Shown: positions 27,876 through 36,587, counted from the stretch's first letter. The stretch is DNA of 64,000 nucleotides from Mycolicibacterium bacteremicum (GCF_943913955.1 NZ_CALUAE010000019.1:1-64000), one strand, 5' to 3'. The notes: generated from the letters alone by a model not told the origin. Translations and numbers: made by a program.

Positions 27876-28829
27876 ATGAGCCAGGACATCCACGTCGTGA
27901 TCGGTGCCAGTGGCGCCACCGGCAGCGTGATCGTGCGGGAGTTACACAAAGCCGGTCGGCGGGTGCGCGCGGTCAACCGCAGCGGTCGAACGTCCGTGCC
28001 CGGCGGGGTGGAGTTCGTCGGCGCCGATGCCACAGACCCCGCCCAGATGCGCGAGGTGTGCACCGGCGCCGCAGTGGTCTACAACTGCGTCAACCCGCCG
28101 TTCCTACAGTGGCGCGACGCGTTCCCCGCAGTGGTCGACGGGGTACTGGCCGGTGCCGCCGAGGCCGGAGCCACATTGGTGCATGCGGACAACACCTGGA
28201 TGTACGGAAAGGTCGCCGCGCCGATGACCGAGGCCACACCGTATCGCCCGGTGAGTAATCTCGGTGTGCTGCGCGCCTGGCTGGCAGATCGCATTCTGGC
28301 GGCCCATCAGCGGGGCGAGGTCCAGGCCGTGATCGGCCGCGCCGGTGAGCTTTTCGGCCCGCGGGTGGAATCCACGATGGGTCGCAACGTATTCGGTGCC
28401 GCGCAGCGGGGCCGGACCGTGCATTGGCTGGGTGCAGTGGATGTTCCGCTCACACCGCTGTACATCGATGACTTCGCCCATGGCCTTATCACTTTGGGAG
28501 AGAGGAAGGAAGCGCTCGGTCAGGTCTGGCACGTGCCCCATCCCGAACCGGTGACCGCGCGGCAGTTCGTCGGAATGATCACGGCGGTGGCCGGTCAACC
28601 CGTCCGAATCATGGCCCACGGCAGCAGAACTGCGCGGGCACTCGGGGTCGTCTCCGCGATCGCCCGGGCCGGGGCCGAGATGATCTACCAGTTCGAGCAG
28701 CCCTTCGTCGTCGACGGCTCGCGATTCGCGCGGACGTTCGGCGAAAAGCCCACCGAGTACGACGACGCCATCCGGTCGACGCTCGACTGGTACCGCGCCA
28801 ATCCGGGCGCGTTGCGACTCGGTCGCTAG
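27876..28829 (+). CDS. NAD(P)-dependent epimerase/dehydratase-like protein
   Basis: A 317-residue Rossmann-fold protein of the extended SDR type. The nucleotide-binding motif GASGATGSVIV is at the N-terminus and VHADNTWMYGK occupies the active-site strand. The usual YxxxK is not evident: the WMYGK tyrosine may serve, so catalysis is uncertain. GAGGAG precedes ATG 27876. The gene has a strong promoter under probable TetR control, suggesting an inducible detoxification or metabolite-modifying enzyme. The substrate is unknown. Confidence 0.82.
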   Translation: MSQDIHVVIGASGATGSVIVRELHKAGRRVRAVNRSGRTSVPGGVEFVGADATDPAQMREVCTGAAVVYNCVNPPFLQWRDAFPAVVDGVLAGAAEAGATLVHADNTWMYGKVAAPMTEATPYRPVSNLGVLRAWLADRILAAHQRGEVQAVIGRAGELFGPRVESTMGRNVFGAAQRGRTVHWLGAVDVPLTPLYIDDFAHGLITLGERKEALGQVWHVPHPEPVTARQFVGMITAVAGQPVRIMAHGSRTARALGVVSAIARAGAEMIYQFEQPFVVDGSRFARTFGEKPTEYDDAIRSTLDWYRANPGALRLGR

Positions 28830-29599
28830 TCCACCTGCGGCCGGGTCGGTGCGGGCTGCGCTGGGGCGGGCGCCTCGACCGGCGCGCGACCGGCGCCGCT
28901 CTGGCCGGCCTGCGCCTCGGTAGCCGCCGAGCCGGCCTCGCGCTTCTCGCGCGGGTCGTCTCGTTCCTCGCGCTCGGGCCGCTCCGCGCGCTCACCGAGT
29001 TCGTCGTCGGCGGGCGTCTCGGCGCCGGGCAGTTTTCCGGCGCCCACCCCGGACGCACCGGCGGCCTGTGCCGCCTGCTGCACGCCCTGCATGATCTGCT
29101 GCGGAACCTGCTGTAGCCCCTGGGCCAGGCCCTGCAGCGGTGCGGTGATGGACTGCGCCAGCTGTCCGACCTGTTGGCCGACCTGGCCCATGATCTGACC
29201 CATCTGGCCCATCGGGTCGGCACCGGCGGCCCCCGACGACCCGGCGGCACCAGGCGCCCCAGCGGCACCGGAAGCGGTCTGGCCCGTGCCATCCAGCGCA
29301 TCGGCGGCGGCCTTGAGGCGACGGCCACCCTCGGCGTCCCCGCCGGCATACGCGGCCGCCGCCTTCTGCAGCAGCTCGGAGATGGTGGCGGCCGAGGTGG
29401 ACGTGACGCCCATGGTGGCGCCGCGACCGTCCAGAACAGCGCCCAGGGCCGAGCTCACCGAGGCGGCGATGGTGCCGTGGCTGGTGTTCACCCCAGATCC
29501 CTCGGGGGCGGTCAACCCGGCCAGCCCGGACCTCACATCCGAGTGGATCTGCGAGTAGTTGCGCACTCCGTCGGTCTGGACAAAGAGCTGATCGGTCAT
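28826..29599 (-). CDS. EspC-like ESX-associated protein with disordered C-terminus
   Basis: A 257-residue protein. The first 100 residues (LFVQTDGVRNYSQIHSDVRS, then a helical ISELLQKAAAAYAGGDAEGG segment) resemble the EspC/DUF2580 family of type VII secretion substrates. The rest is low complexity: a Gln-rich stretch (QMGQIMGQVGQQVGQ), then a highly charged segment (ERPEREERDDPREKRE) and a Pro/Ala-rich tail. No ESX machinery gene is in the window. The family call is by pattern only. GGGGG precedes the ATG. Its stop overlaps that of the epimerase gene from the other strand. Confidence 0.62.
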   Translation of the reverse strand: MTDQLFVQTDGVRNYSQIHSDVRSGLAGLTAPEGSGVNTSHGTIAASVSSALGAVLDGRGATMGVTSTSAATISELLQKAAAAYAGGDAEGGRRLKAAADALDGTGQTASGAAGAPGAAGSSGAAGADPMGQMGQIMGQVGQQVGQLAQSITAPLQGLAQGLQQVPQQIMQGVQQAAQAAGASGVGAGKLPGAETPADDELGERAERPEREERDDPREKREAGSAATEAQAGQSGAGRAPVEAPAPAQPAPTRPQVD

Positions 29600-29673
29600 C
29601 TGCGGCCCCCGTTCGATACCGGAGTAATTCTATGGCCGCGGTGCCGGCGCGGACCGCACGAAATCTGGCCCGC

Positions 29674-30891
29674 TCACCCGTCGGCCTGCCGGGCGGCGTC
29701 CCGCGCCGCGCCACCCCAGCCCAGCGCTTCCCACCGGGCCGACACCGAATGCAGCCCGGCGGTATCCCGGGCAGCCAGTGCCCGGGCATGCTCCAGCGTC
29801 AGCCGGCCGACCACACAGTCACAGGTCAGATCCGAGATGACGGCGGCCGCGCGCCCGTCGCCCAGGCGCACCGCGTCGTGCGCGGCCCGCAACGCCACCG
29901 CCTGCTGCCCACCGCGCAACGCGGCCCGGACCGCCTCGCGCGCCGCGGTGACCGCACCCACCTGGTCACGGCGCGCAGCCGCCGTCCATGCCTTGGCCAG
30001 TGCCAGCTCCGGGGCGAATAGCATCGACTTCAAGCCATGCCGGGACTCCGCGCGCGACAACGCTTTTGCCGCCTCCACCGGTGATCCCTGCTGAGCCAGC
30101 GCCTGCGCCAACAACATCCACGCCAGCGGACCCCACGAGTAACCGGTGACCGAGAGTGCGGTCGCCGACTCGCGCAGCGACACGACCGCATCGTCGAGCG
30201 CGCCGCGCGCCAACGCGATATCGGCGAGCAGCAGCCGGCCGATCGCCGCTGCGGGCGCGGTGTCGGCGGCCAGGCCGCGCACCAACGCCTCGGCGTCGTC
30301 CAGTCGGCCGGCCAGTAGCGACGCGGTGGACTGGCCATAGGCCGAGGTGAACCGCAGCACGCCGGGGTGGCCGGCGGCCGCAGCCCGCTCGGCCAGCGCA
30401 TCCACCTGCCCAAAGCTGCCCATCCGGGCCGCCGACAGCGCGGCCGCGGCGGCCGCCCAGCCGACCGCGCGGTCCTCGGCCGCGGCGGAGCCGAGCACCG
30501 ACTCGGCGATGTCCATCGCCCGTTGCGGACTGCCGGCGTTCATGGCGAACGTGCTCAGCAGCGCATCGATGGTCGGCGCGGACGGCAACCGGCCCCGGGT
30601 CGCGCGCAGGAACGCCGTCGCCCGCTCCGGCTCGTCGAGCATCCAGAACTGGTTGGCCGCGCGCGGCAGCGCCCAGGCGATCAGCTCGTCGTCGGCGAGA
30701 CCGGCCGGATCCACCTGCGCCAGCACCACATCGGCATCCAGCCCGCGGCCCTGCCAGGCCAGGGCCTGGGCCAGCGTCAGCCGCGCCGGCAACGACTCCG
30801 CGTGCTGCAGGGCGTCGCGTGCCCGTTGCTCGGCGGCCGCGAGGTCGCCACGACCGAGCGCGGCGGCGGCTGCCTCGACCAGATCCGGCAC
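29674..30891 (-). CDS. TPR-like alpha-helical repeat protein
   Basis: A 405-residue alanine-rich helical protein that looks like the TPR-like middle and end of LAL regulators (for example LEHARALAARDT near the C-terminus) but has neither an ATPase motif nor a helix-turn-helix. The position matches Rv1204c, a conserved hypothetical. The GTG at 30891 is preferred over an upstream TTG at 30912, because TACACT (30903-30898) lies 6 nt before it. It may be a stripped regulator or a scaffold; the function is unknown. Confidence 0.7.
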   Translation of the reverse strand: MPDLVEAAAAALGRGDLAAAEQRARDALQHAESLPARLTLAQALAWQGRGLDADVVLAQVDPAGLADDELIAWALPRAANQFWMLDEPERATAFLRATRGRLPSAPTIDALLSTFAMNAGSPQRAMDIAESVLGSAAAEDRAVGWAAAAAALSAARMGSFGQVDALAERAAAAGHPGVLRFTSAYGQSTASLLAGRLDDAEALVRGLAADTAPAAAIGRLLLADIALARGALDDAVVSLRESATALSVTGYSWGPLAWMLLAQALAQQGSPVEAAKALSRAESRHGLKSMLFAPELALAKAWTAAARRDQVGAVTAAREAVRAALRGGQQAVALRAAHDAVRLGDGRAAAVISDLTCDCVVGRLTLEHARALAARDTAGLHSVSARWEALGWGGAARDAARQADG

Positions 30892-30897
30892 AGCCGC

Positions 30898-30945
30898 AGT
30901 GTAGGGCGACAAGGAATGGAGCCACGGCGAAACCGCCGGTACGTT
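30898..30945. promoter_or_regulatory. Divergent leaderless promoters (TPR protein / LOG)
   Basis: TACACT on the minus strand (30903-30898) lies 6 nt from the TPR gene GTG. TACGTT on the plus strand (30940-30945) lies 6 nt from the LOG GTG. The gap between the genes is 60 bases. Confidence 0.45.
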
Positions 30946-30951
30946 CTACCC

Positions 30952-31506
30952 GTGCCCGACTCCAGCCCGTGGGCCGTCTGCGTGTACTGCGCATCCGGTC
31001 CCACCCACCCCGAACTGTTGAAACTCGCCCACGACGTCGGTCGGGCCATCGCCGACCGCGGCTGGACCCTGGTCTCCGGCGGCGGCAACGTCTCGGCCAT
31101 GGGTGCGGTTGCCGACGGGGCCCGCCAGCACAACGGCCGCACCATCGGCGTCATCCCCAAGGCGCTGGTGCACCGCGAACTCGCCGACGTCGATGCCGAT
31201 GAACTGGTCGTCACCGACACCATGCGCGAACGCAAACAGGTCATGGAGGAGCGCGCCGACGCGTTCATCGCCCTACCCGGCGGGATCGGCACCCTCGAGG
31301 AGTTCTTCGAGGCCTGGACCGCCGGCTACCTGGGCATGCACGACAAGCCGATCATCATGTTGGATCCGTTCGGTCATTACGACGGACTGCTGGCCTGGCT
31401 GCGCGGACTGGTCGGGACCGGGTATGTCGGCGAACGTGCGCTCGACCGGCTGGTGGTCACCACCGATGTTGAGACGGCTCTCAGCGCGTGTAGCCCCGGT
31501 CACTAA
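30952..31506 (+). CDS. LOG-family cytokinin nucleotide phosphoribohydrolase
   Basis: A 184-residue LOG enzyme, which releases the free base from cytokinin riboside 5'-monophosphates and often other AMP-like nucleotides. The motif PGGIGTLEEFFE carries the catalytic signature and VSGGGNVSAMG binds phosphate. The length fits the M. tuberculosis enzyme Rv1205, reported to make cytokinins there. GTG start with TACGTT 6 nt upstream. Its TAA stop forms part of the fadD6 -10 box. Confidence 0.9.
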   Translation: MPDSSPWAVCVYCASGPTHPELLKLAHDVGRAIADRGWTLVSGGGNVSAMGAVADGARQHNGRTIGVIPKALVHRELADVDADELVVTDTMRERKQVMEERADAFIALPGGIGTLEEFFEAWTAGYLGMHDKPIIMLDPFGHYDGLLAWLRGLVGTGYVGERALDRLVVTTDVETALSACSPGH

Positions 31507-31515
31507 GGTGTGGTC

Positions 31516-33288
31516 ATGAGTGACGACACAACGCGCACCAGCGTGGGCCTGCTCGACATCGCCACCAAGATCCCCGGACTGGTCCTCGACGCCCCGGCAA
31601 TCGTCCGCGGCGTCCTGACCGGCATGGGCGCCCGGCCCAGCGCCAAGACCTCCATCGGCAAGGTCTTCCAGGAACGCGCCGCCCAGTACGGCGACAAAAT
31701 CTTCATCAAGTTCGACGATGAGCAGATCACCTACCGCAAGGCCAACGAGACGGTCAACCGGTACGCCGCGGTGCTGGCCGCCAAGGGTGTCGGCCACGGC
31801 GACGTCGTCGGCATCATGCTGCGCAACTCGCCGGACTCGGTGCTGCTGATGCTCGCCACCGTCAAGTGCGGTGCCACCGCCGGCATGCTGAACTACCACC
31901 AGCGGGGCAAGGTGTTGGCGCGCAGCATCGGTCTGCTCGACGCCAAGGCGATCGTCGCCGAGTCCGACCTGGTGGAGCCGATCACCGAAAGCGGAGTCGA
32001 CACAACCGGTTTGACGACGCTGGAGGAGCTGCGCCAGGCGGCCACCACGGCACCGACCACCAATCCGGCCACCACGGCCGCGGTGCTGGCCAAGGACAAG
32101 GCCTTCTTCATCTTCACCTCGGGGACCACCGGGATGCCCAAGGCCAGCGTCATGACCCATTATCGCTGGCTGCGCGCGCTGGCCGGGTTCGGCGGCCTGG
32201 GTCTGCGGCTGAACAGCAATGACACGCTGTACTGCTGCCTGCCGCTCTACCACAACAATGCGCTGACGGTGTCGGTCGGTTCGGCACTGAACGCGGGAGC
32301 CGCCCTGGCGCTGGGCAAGTCGTTCTCGGCGTCGAAGTTCTGGGACGATGTCATCCGCTTCGACGCGACTGCGTTCGTCTACATCGGCGAGATCTGCGGG
32401 TACCTGCTCAACCAGCCGCCCAAGCCCACCGATCGCAAGCACAAGGTGCGGGTCATCGTCGGCAACGGTTTGCGGCCGGCCATCTGGGACCAGTTCACCG
32501 AGAGGTTCAACATTCCCCGGGTGTGCGAGTTCTACGGCGCCAGTGAGGGAAACACCGCATTCGTCAACGTCTTCAACGTGTCCAAGTCCACCGGTATCTG
32601 CCCCAGCCCGGTGGCCTTCGTCGAATACGACCTGGAGACAGGCGAACCCGCGCGCGGCTCGGACGGGCGCCTGCGCAAGGTGAAGAAGGGGCAGCCCGGT
32701 CTGCTGCTGTCCAAGGTCAGCAACTTCCAGCCGTTCGACGGGTACACCGACAAGTCGGCCTCGGAGAAGAAGTTGGTCCGCGACGCGTTCAAGGACGGCG
32801 ACGTCTGGTTCAACACCGGGGACCTGATGCGTTCGCAGGGGTTCGGCCACGCCGCGTTCGCCGACCGGTTGGGGGACACCTTCCGCTGGAAGGGCGAGAA
32901 CGTCGCCACCACCGAGGTCGAGGCGGCGATCTCGGCCGACAGCCAGGTCGAGGAGGCCACCGTGTTCGGGGTTGAGGTGCCCGGCGCCGGTGGCCGCGCC
33001 GGCATGGTGGCGCTGCAACTCAAGGAGGGCCAGGAGTTCGACGGCGCCGCGCTGGCCAAGTCCGCCTACGCGCACCTGCCCGTCTACGCGGTGCCGCTGT
33101 TCGTGCGGCTGGTCAAGGAGCTGGCGCACACCTCCACGTTCAAGAGTCAGAAGGTGGAGTTGCGCAAGCAGGGTTATGGCGACGAGGTCGAGGATCCGCT
33201 GTACGTGCTGTCCGGCAAGTCGGAGGGCTATGTGCCGTTCTACCCCGAGTACGTCGACGAGGTCGTCGAGGGCAAGCGCCCGAAGTAG
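31516..33288 (+). CDS. fadD6: Long-chain acyl-CoA synthetase FadD6
   Basis: A 590-residue ANL enzyme of the fatty-acid transport protein (FATP) type. Motifs include FFIFTSGTTGMPKASVMTH (ATP loop), CEFYGASEGN and VWFNTGDLMRSQGFGHAAFA, then DTFRWKGENVATTEVE, which is diagnostic for very-long-chain synthetases. The ATG at 31516 is chosen because TAAGGT (31504-31509) lies 6 nt before it; a GTG at 31510 is the alternative. It matches Rv1206, between LOG and folP2. A long palindrome follows. Confidence 0.93.
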   Translation: MSDDTTRTSVGLLDIATKIPGLVLDAPAIVRGVLTGMGARPSAKTSIGKVFQERAAQYGDKIFIKFDDEQITYRKANETVNRYAAVLAAKGVGHGDVVGIMLRNSPDSVLLMLATVKCGATAGMLNYHQRGKVLARSIGLLDAKAIVAESDLVEPITESGVDTTGLTTLEELRQAATTAPTTNPATTAAVLAKDKAFFIFTSGTTGMPKASVMTHYRWLRALAGFGGLGLRLNSNDTLYCCLPLYHNNALTVSVGSALNAGAALALGKSFSASKFWDDVIRFDATAFVYIGEICGYLLNQPPKPTDRKHKVRVIVGNGLRPAIWDQFTERFNIPRVCEFYGASEGNTAFVNVFNVSKSTGICPSPVAFVEYDLETGEPARGSDGRLRKVKKGQPGLLLSKVSNFQPFDGYTDKSASEKKLVRDAFKDGDVWFNTGDLMRSQGFGHAAFADRLGDTFRWKGENVATTEVEAAISADSQVEEATVFGVEVPGAGGRAGMVALQLKEGQEFDGAALAKSAYAHLPVYAVPLFVRLVKELAHTSTFKSQKVELRKQGYGDEVEDPLYVLSGKSEGYVPFYPEYVDEVVEGKRPK

Positions 33289-33296
33289 TCGCCGCG

Positions 33297-33360
33297 CGGC
33301 GAAACCCGCGTACCCGGGGTTCTCCCGCGACGGATCACCCCGAATACGCGGGTTTCGCCG
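33297..33360. terminator. Long inverted repeat between fadD6 and folP2
   Basis: CGGCGAAACCCGCGTA (33297-33312) pairs perfectly with 33345-33360. After a 2-nt internal loop, CGGGGT/ACCCCG extends the stem to 22 bp, with a 16-nt loop. It ends the fadD6 transcript by position and lies just before the folP2 promoter. No T-tract. Confidence 0.55.
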
Positions 33361-33400
33361 GGAAAAGCAGGCCGCCGAGCCGCACGGCTAGCCTGGATGT

Positions 33401-34276
33401 GTGCAGTCGACTTTCCTGGGCCGCCCGGTCGCCGGTGACCGCGCCCTGATCATGGCGATCGTCAACCGCACGCCCGATTCGTTCTACGACCGCGGCGCCA
33501 CGTTCACCGACGAGGACGCCATGGCCGCCACCCACCGCAAGATCGCCGACGGCGCCGACATCATCGACATCGGCGGAGTGAAGGCCGGCCCGGGCCAGAC
33601 GGTCGACGCGGACGAGGAGATCGCCCGGGTGGTGCCGTTCATCGAATGGCTGCGCGGTGCCTACCCGGACCAGTTGATCAGCGTCGACACCTGGCGCGCC
33701 GCCGTGGCCAAGCAGGCCTGCGCGGCCGGGGCGGACCTCATCAACGACACCTGGGCGGGCGCCGACCCGGGGCTGCCCGAGGTCGCCGCCGAGTTCAACG
33801 CCGGCCTGGTGTGCTCGCACACCGGCGGCGCCGTCCCGCGCACCCGCCCGTTCCGGGTGAACTACGGCATCACCGAGCGCGGAGTCGTCGACGACGTCAT
33901 CGCCGAGGTGACCGCGGCGGCCGAAAAGGCGGTGGCAACCGGGGTCGCCAGGGACCGCATCCTCATCGACCCGACCCACGATTTCGGGAAAAACACTCAT
34001 CACGGTCTTAGTTTGTTGCGCCACGTGAAAGATCTTGTAAACACGGGATGGCCCGTCCTGATGGCCCTGAGCAACAAGGATTTTGTCGGGGAGACTCTGG
34101 GTGTGGGACTGACCGAACGCCTGGAGGGCACGCTGGCGGCGACGGCTCTGGCCGCCGCCGACGGAGCCGCCATGTTCCGGGTCCATGAGGTCGGCCCCAC
34201 TCGACGCGTACTGGAGATGGTCGCGTCGATCCAGGGATCGCGTCCACCGACGCGCACGGTGAGGGGACTGGCATGA
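33401..34276 (+). CDS. folP2: Dihydropteroate synthase homologue FolP2
   Basis: A 291-residue TIM-barrel protein of the pterin-binding family: MAIVNRTPDSFYDRG, ADIIDIGGVKAGPG, SVDTWRA and LIDPTHDFGKN. Several of the standard pABA- and sulfonamide-loop features differ from FolP1, and mycobacterial FolP2 (Rv1207) has been reported to lack dihydropteroate synthase activity. Its ATGA overlap with gpgS suggests a function tied to methylglucose lipopolysaccharide rather than to folate. GTG start with TAGCCT 6 nt upstream (leaderless pattern). Confidence 0.9.
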   Translation: MQSTFLGRPVAGDRALIMAIVNRTPDSFYDRGATFTDEDAMAATHRKIADGADIIDIGGVKAGPGQTVDADEEIARVVPFIEWLRGAYPDQLISVDTWRAAVAKQACAAGADLINDTWAGADPGLPEVAAEFNAGLVCSHTGGAVPRTRPFRVNYGITERGVVDDVIAEVTAAAEKAVATGVARDRILIDPTHDFGKNTHHGLSLLRHVKDLVNTGWPVLMALSNKDFVGETLGVGLTERLEGTLAATALAAADGAAMFRVHEVGPTRRVLEMVASIQGSRPPTRTVRGLA

Positions 34277-35241
34277 CTCTGATATCCGAGCTGACACCAG
34301 AACTGACCGATATCGACAAGACTGACGCGGTGGTGGGACACCCGTGGTTGACGGACCACAGCTTCGGCCGCCCGTCCTGGACGGTCGAAGAACTCGTCGA
34401 GGCCAAACGAGGACGCACCATCTCGGTGGTGCTGCCCGCCCTCAACGAGGAGGAGACCGTCGGGTCGGTGGTCGAGACCATCACCCCGCTGCTCGGCAAT
34501 CTGGTCGACGAGCTGATCGTGCTGGACTCCGGTTCCACCGACGACACCGAGATCCGCGCGCTCGCCGCCGGCGCCCGGGTGATCAGCCGGGAGGTGGCTC
34601 TGCCCGAGGTCCCGCCGCGTCCGGGCAAGGGTGAGGTGCTGTGGCGCTCGCTGGCCGCCACCACCGGTGACCTGGTGGTCTTCGTCGACTCCGACCTGAT
34701 CGATCCCGACCCGATGTTCGTCCCGAAGCTGCTGGGTCCGCTGCTGACCGTCGACGGTGTGCACCTGGTGAAGGGTTTCTACCGGCGGCCGTTGAAGGTC
34801 AGCGGCAGCGAGGACGCCAACGGCGGCGGTCGCGTCACCGAACTGGTGGCCCGACCGCTGCTGGCCGCCCTGCGTCCCGAACTGACCTGCCTGCTGCAGC
34901 CGCTGGGCGGCGAGTACGCCGGCACCCGGGAGCTGCTGACCTCGGTACCGTTCGCGCCGGCCTACGGGGTGGAGATCGGTCTGCTGGTCGACACCTACAA
35001 CCGGTACGGCCTGGACGGCATCGCGCAGGTCAATCTGGGGGTGCGGACGCACCGCAACCGGCCGCTGACCGAGCTGGCCAGCATGAGCCGCCAGGTGATC
35101 GCCACGCTGCTCAACCGCTGCGGCATCGAGGACTCCGGGGTCGGGCTGACGCAGTTCTTCGCCGACGGCGACGACTACACGCCCCGCACGTCGACGGTGT
35201 CACTGGCCGACCGTCCCCCGATGAACACGCTGCGCCCGTAG
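34273..35241 (+). CDS. gpgS: Glucosyl-3-phosphoglycerate synthase
   Basis: A 322-residue GT81-family GT-A glycosyltransferase that moves glucose from a nucleotide sugar to 3-phosphoglycerate, the first step of methylglucose lipopolysaccharide synthesis. The metal-binding DSD is in VVFVDSDLIDPD. ISVVLPALNEEETVGSVVE opens the nucleotide-binding domain and RPGKGEVLWRSL follows. The start overlaps the folP2 stop. It matches Rv1208. Confidence 0.95.
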   Translation: MTLISELTPELTDIDKTDAVVGHPWLTDHSFGRPSWTVEELVEAKRGRTISVVLPALNEEETVGSVVETITPLLGNLVDELIVLDSGSTDDTEIRALAAGARVISREVALPEVPPRPGKGEVLWRSLAATTGDLVVFVDSDLIDPDPMFVPKLLGPLLTVDGVHLVKGFYRRPLKVSGSEDANGGGRVTELVARPLLAALRPELTCLLQPLGGEYAGTRELLTSVPFAPAYGVEIGLLVDTYNRYGLDGIAQVNLGVRTHRNRPLTELASMSRQVIATLLNRCGIEDSGVGLTQFFADGDDYTPRTSTVSLADRPPMNTLRP

Positions 35242-35284
35242 TCGCCGGACGGGGTTGTCACACCAGTAGGGCAATATCGATGTC

Positions 35285-35641
35285 GTGACGCTGATACTCA
35301 TGTACCTGGTGGTGCTGATCCTGGTCGGCGCGGTGTTGTTTGCCCTGGGCAGTGTGCTGTTCGGTCGCGGCGAGCAGTTGCCGCCGTTGCCGCACGCCAC
35401 CACCGCGACGGTGCTGCCGGCGTCGGGAGTCACCGGCGCCGACGTCGAGGCGGTCAAGTTCACTCAGACGCTGCGTGGATACAAGACCAGTGAGGTGGAC
35501 TGGGTGCTGGACCGCCTCGGTGCCGAACTCGATTCGGTGCGTGGGGAGTTGGCGGCGCTGCGCGCGGCCTACGGCGTGGAGGATCCCGTGGCCGTGGCGG
35601 GCGAACACGAGGCCGCGCATGCCAGGGTGGACGAACCATGA
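35285..35641 (+). CDS. Membrane-anchored DivIVA-domain protein
   Basis: A 118-residue protein with one N-terminal transmembrane helix (LILMYLVVLILVGAVLFALG) and a short cytosolic part containing a DivIVA-like segment: VKFTQTLRGYKTSEVDWVLDRLGAELDSVRGELAAL, a coiled-coil start. It may mark poles or septa or help place glycolipid enzymes; this is inferred. It matches Rv1209. Its stop overlaps the tagA start (ATGA). Confidence 0.82.
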   Translation: MTLILMYLVVLILVGAVLFALGSVLFGRGEQLPPLPHATTATVLPASGVTGADVEAVKFTQTLRGYKTSEVDWVLDRLGAELDSVRGELAALRAAYGVEDPVAVAGEHEAAHARVDEP

Positions 35642-36219
35642 CCGTGTCCGAGGTCGACACCCGCGTCCGATGTGGCTGGGTGCCAACCGATTCCAAACCG
35701 AATTCGGTGCTCTACCGGGAGTATCACGACACCGAGTGGGGGGTGCCCCTGCGCGGTGAACGTGCCCTCTTCGAGCGGGTCAGCCTGGAAGCCTTCCAGA
35801 GCGGGCTGTCCTGGCTGACGATCCTGCGCAAGCGCGACGCCTTCCGGCGTGCCTTCGCCGGGTTCGATCCAGAGCAGGTCGCGCGCTTCACCGATGCCGA
35901 CATCGCGCGCCTGATGGACGATGTCGAGATCGTGCGCAACCGCGCGAAGATCGAGGCCACCATCAACAACGCCCGCGCCATCGGTGATCTGGATGTCGAC
36001 TTCTCGGATTTGCTGTGGTCATTCGCCCCGGCCGCCCGCGCACGGCCCGCGACGCTGTCCGACGTCCCGGCCGTCACCGCCGAATCGACCGCCATGGCCA
36101 AAGATCTGAAGCGGCGCGGCTTCCGGTTCGTCGGGCCGACGACGGCCTACGCGCTGATGCAGGCGACCGGCATGGTGGACGACCATATTGCGTCCTGTTG
36201 GGTGCCGAGCGCGGCGTAG
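35638..36219 (+). CDS. tagA: DNA-3-methyladenine glycosylase I
   Basis: A 193-residue helix-hairpin-helix-type base excision enzyme that removes 3-methyladenine. Motifs: CGWVPTDS and YHDTEWGVPLRGERALFER, then FQSGLSWLTILRKR and RFVGPTTAYALMQATGMVDDH. The zinc site typical of TAG is expected from Cys12 and the C-terminal histidine and cysteine (DDHIASCW). Its start overlaps the stop of the DivIVA-like gene. It matches Rv1210. Confidence 0.94.
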   Translation: MTVSEVDTRVRCGWVPTDSKPNSVLYREYHDTEWGVPLRGERALFERVSLEAFQSGLSWLTILRKRDAFRRAFAGFDPEQVARFTDADIARLMDDVEIVRNRAKIEATINNARAIGDLDVDFSDLLWSFAPAARARPATLSDVPAVTAESTAMAKDLKRRGFRFVGPTTAYALMQATGMVDDHIASCWVPSAA

Positions 36220-36319
36220 GGCGCACCGATCCGGTTACGTTCCGTCAGTTTTGCCGGGTCTTTTCACACCGCGCCGCTGGGATAGGGAACAATAGGATGA
36301 GTTCACTGGCAATTCTGTG

Positions 36320-36359
36320 CCGGCACACGCCGGTCTTGATCGGGTCCGTCTCGCGACGG
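36320..36359 (+). promoter_or_regulatory. Tandem hairpins in the DUF3117 leader
   Basis: CCGGC-acac-GCCGG (36320-36333) and CCGTC-tcgc-GACGG (36346-36359) are two perfect 5-bp stems with tetraloops, ending 26 bases before the DUF3117 start. They could be a cis-acting RNA element or the tagA terminator. Confidence 0.4.
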
Positions 36360-36385
36360 GCCGGCTCACGCGGAGGGAGCACACG

Positions 36386-36553
36386 ATGGCGGCGATGAAG
36401 CCCCGGACTGGAGACGGTCCATTGGAAGCGACCAAAGAGGGGCGCGGCATCGTGATGCGGGTACCACTGGAAGGCGGTGGACGGCTCGTCGTGGAGCTGA
36501 CCCCCGATGAGGCCGCCGCGCTCGGCGACGAACTCAAGGGTGTCACCAGCTAG
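36386..36553 (+). CDS. DUF3117 small protein (Rv1211-like)
   Basis: A 55-residue protein, MKPRTGDGPLEATKEGRGIV then MRVPLEGGGRLVVELTPDEA, which is nearly invariant across actinobacteria as far as I recall. The M. tuberculosis homologue has been described as calmodulin-like, but no standard EF-hand is evident here. GGAGGGAG lies about 8 nt before ATG 36386. It has its own 166-base leader with two hairpins. Confidence 0.9.
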   Translation: MAAMKPRTGDGPLEATKEGRGIVMRVPLEGGGRLVVELTPDEAAALGDELKGVTS

Positions 36554-36587
36554 GTCGGATATCTGCGGGGACGCGCTGACCTTCGGG

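Noticed and set aside
31273..33129. A 618-codon minus-strand frame opposite fadD6
   Set aside because: Antisense shadow of fadD6 with low-complexity translation.
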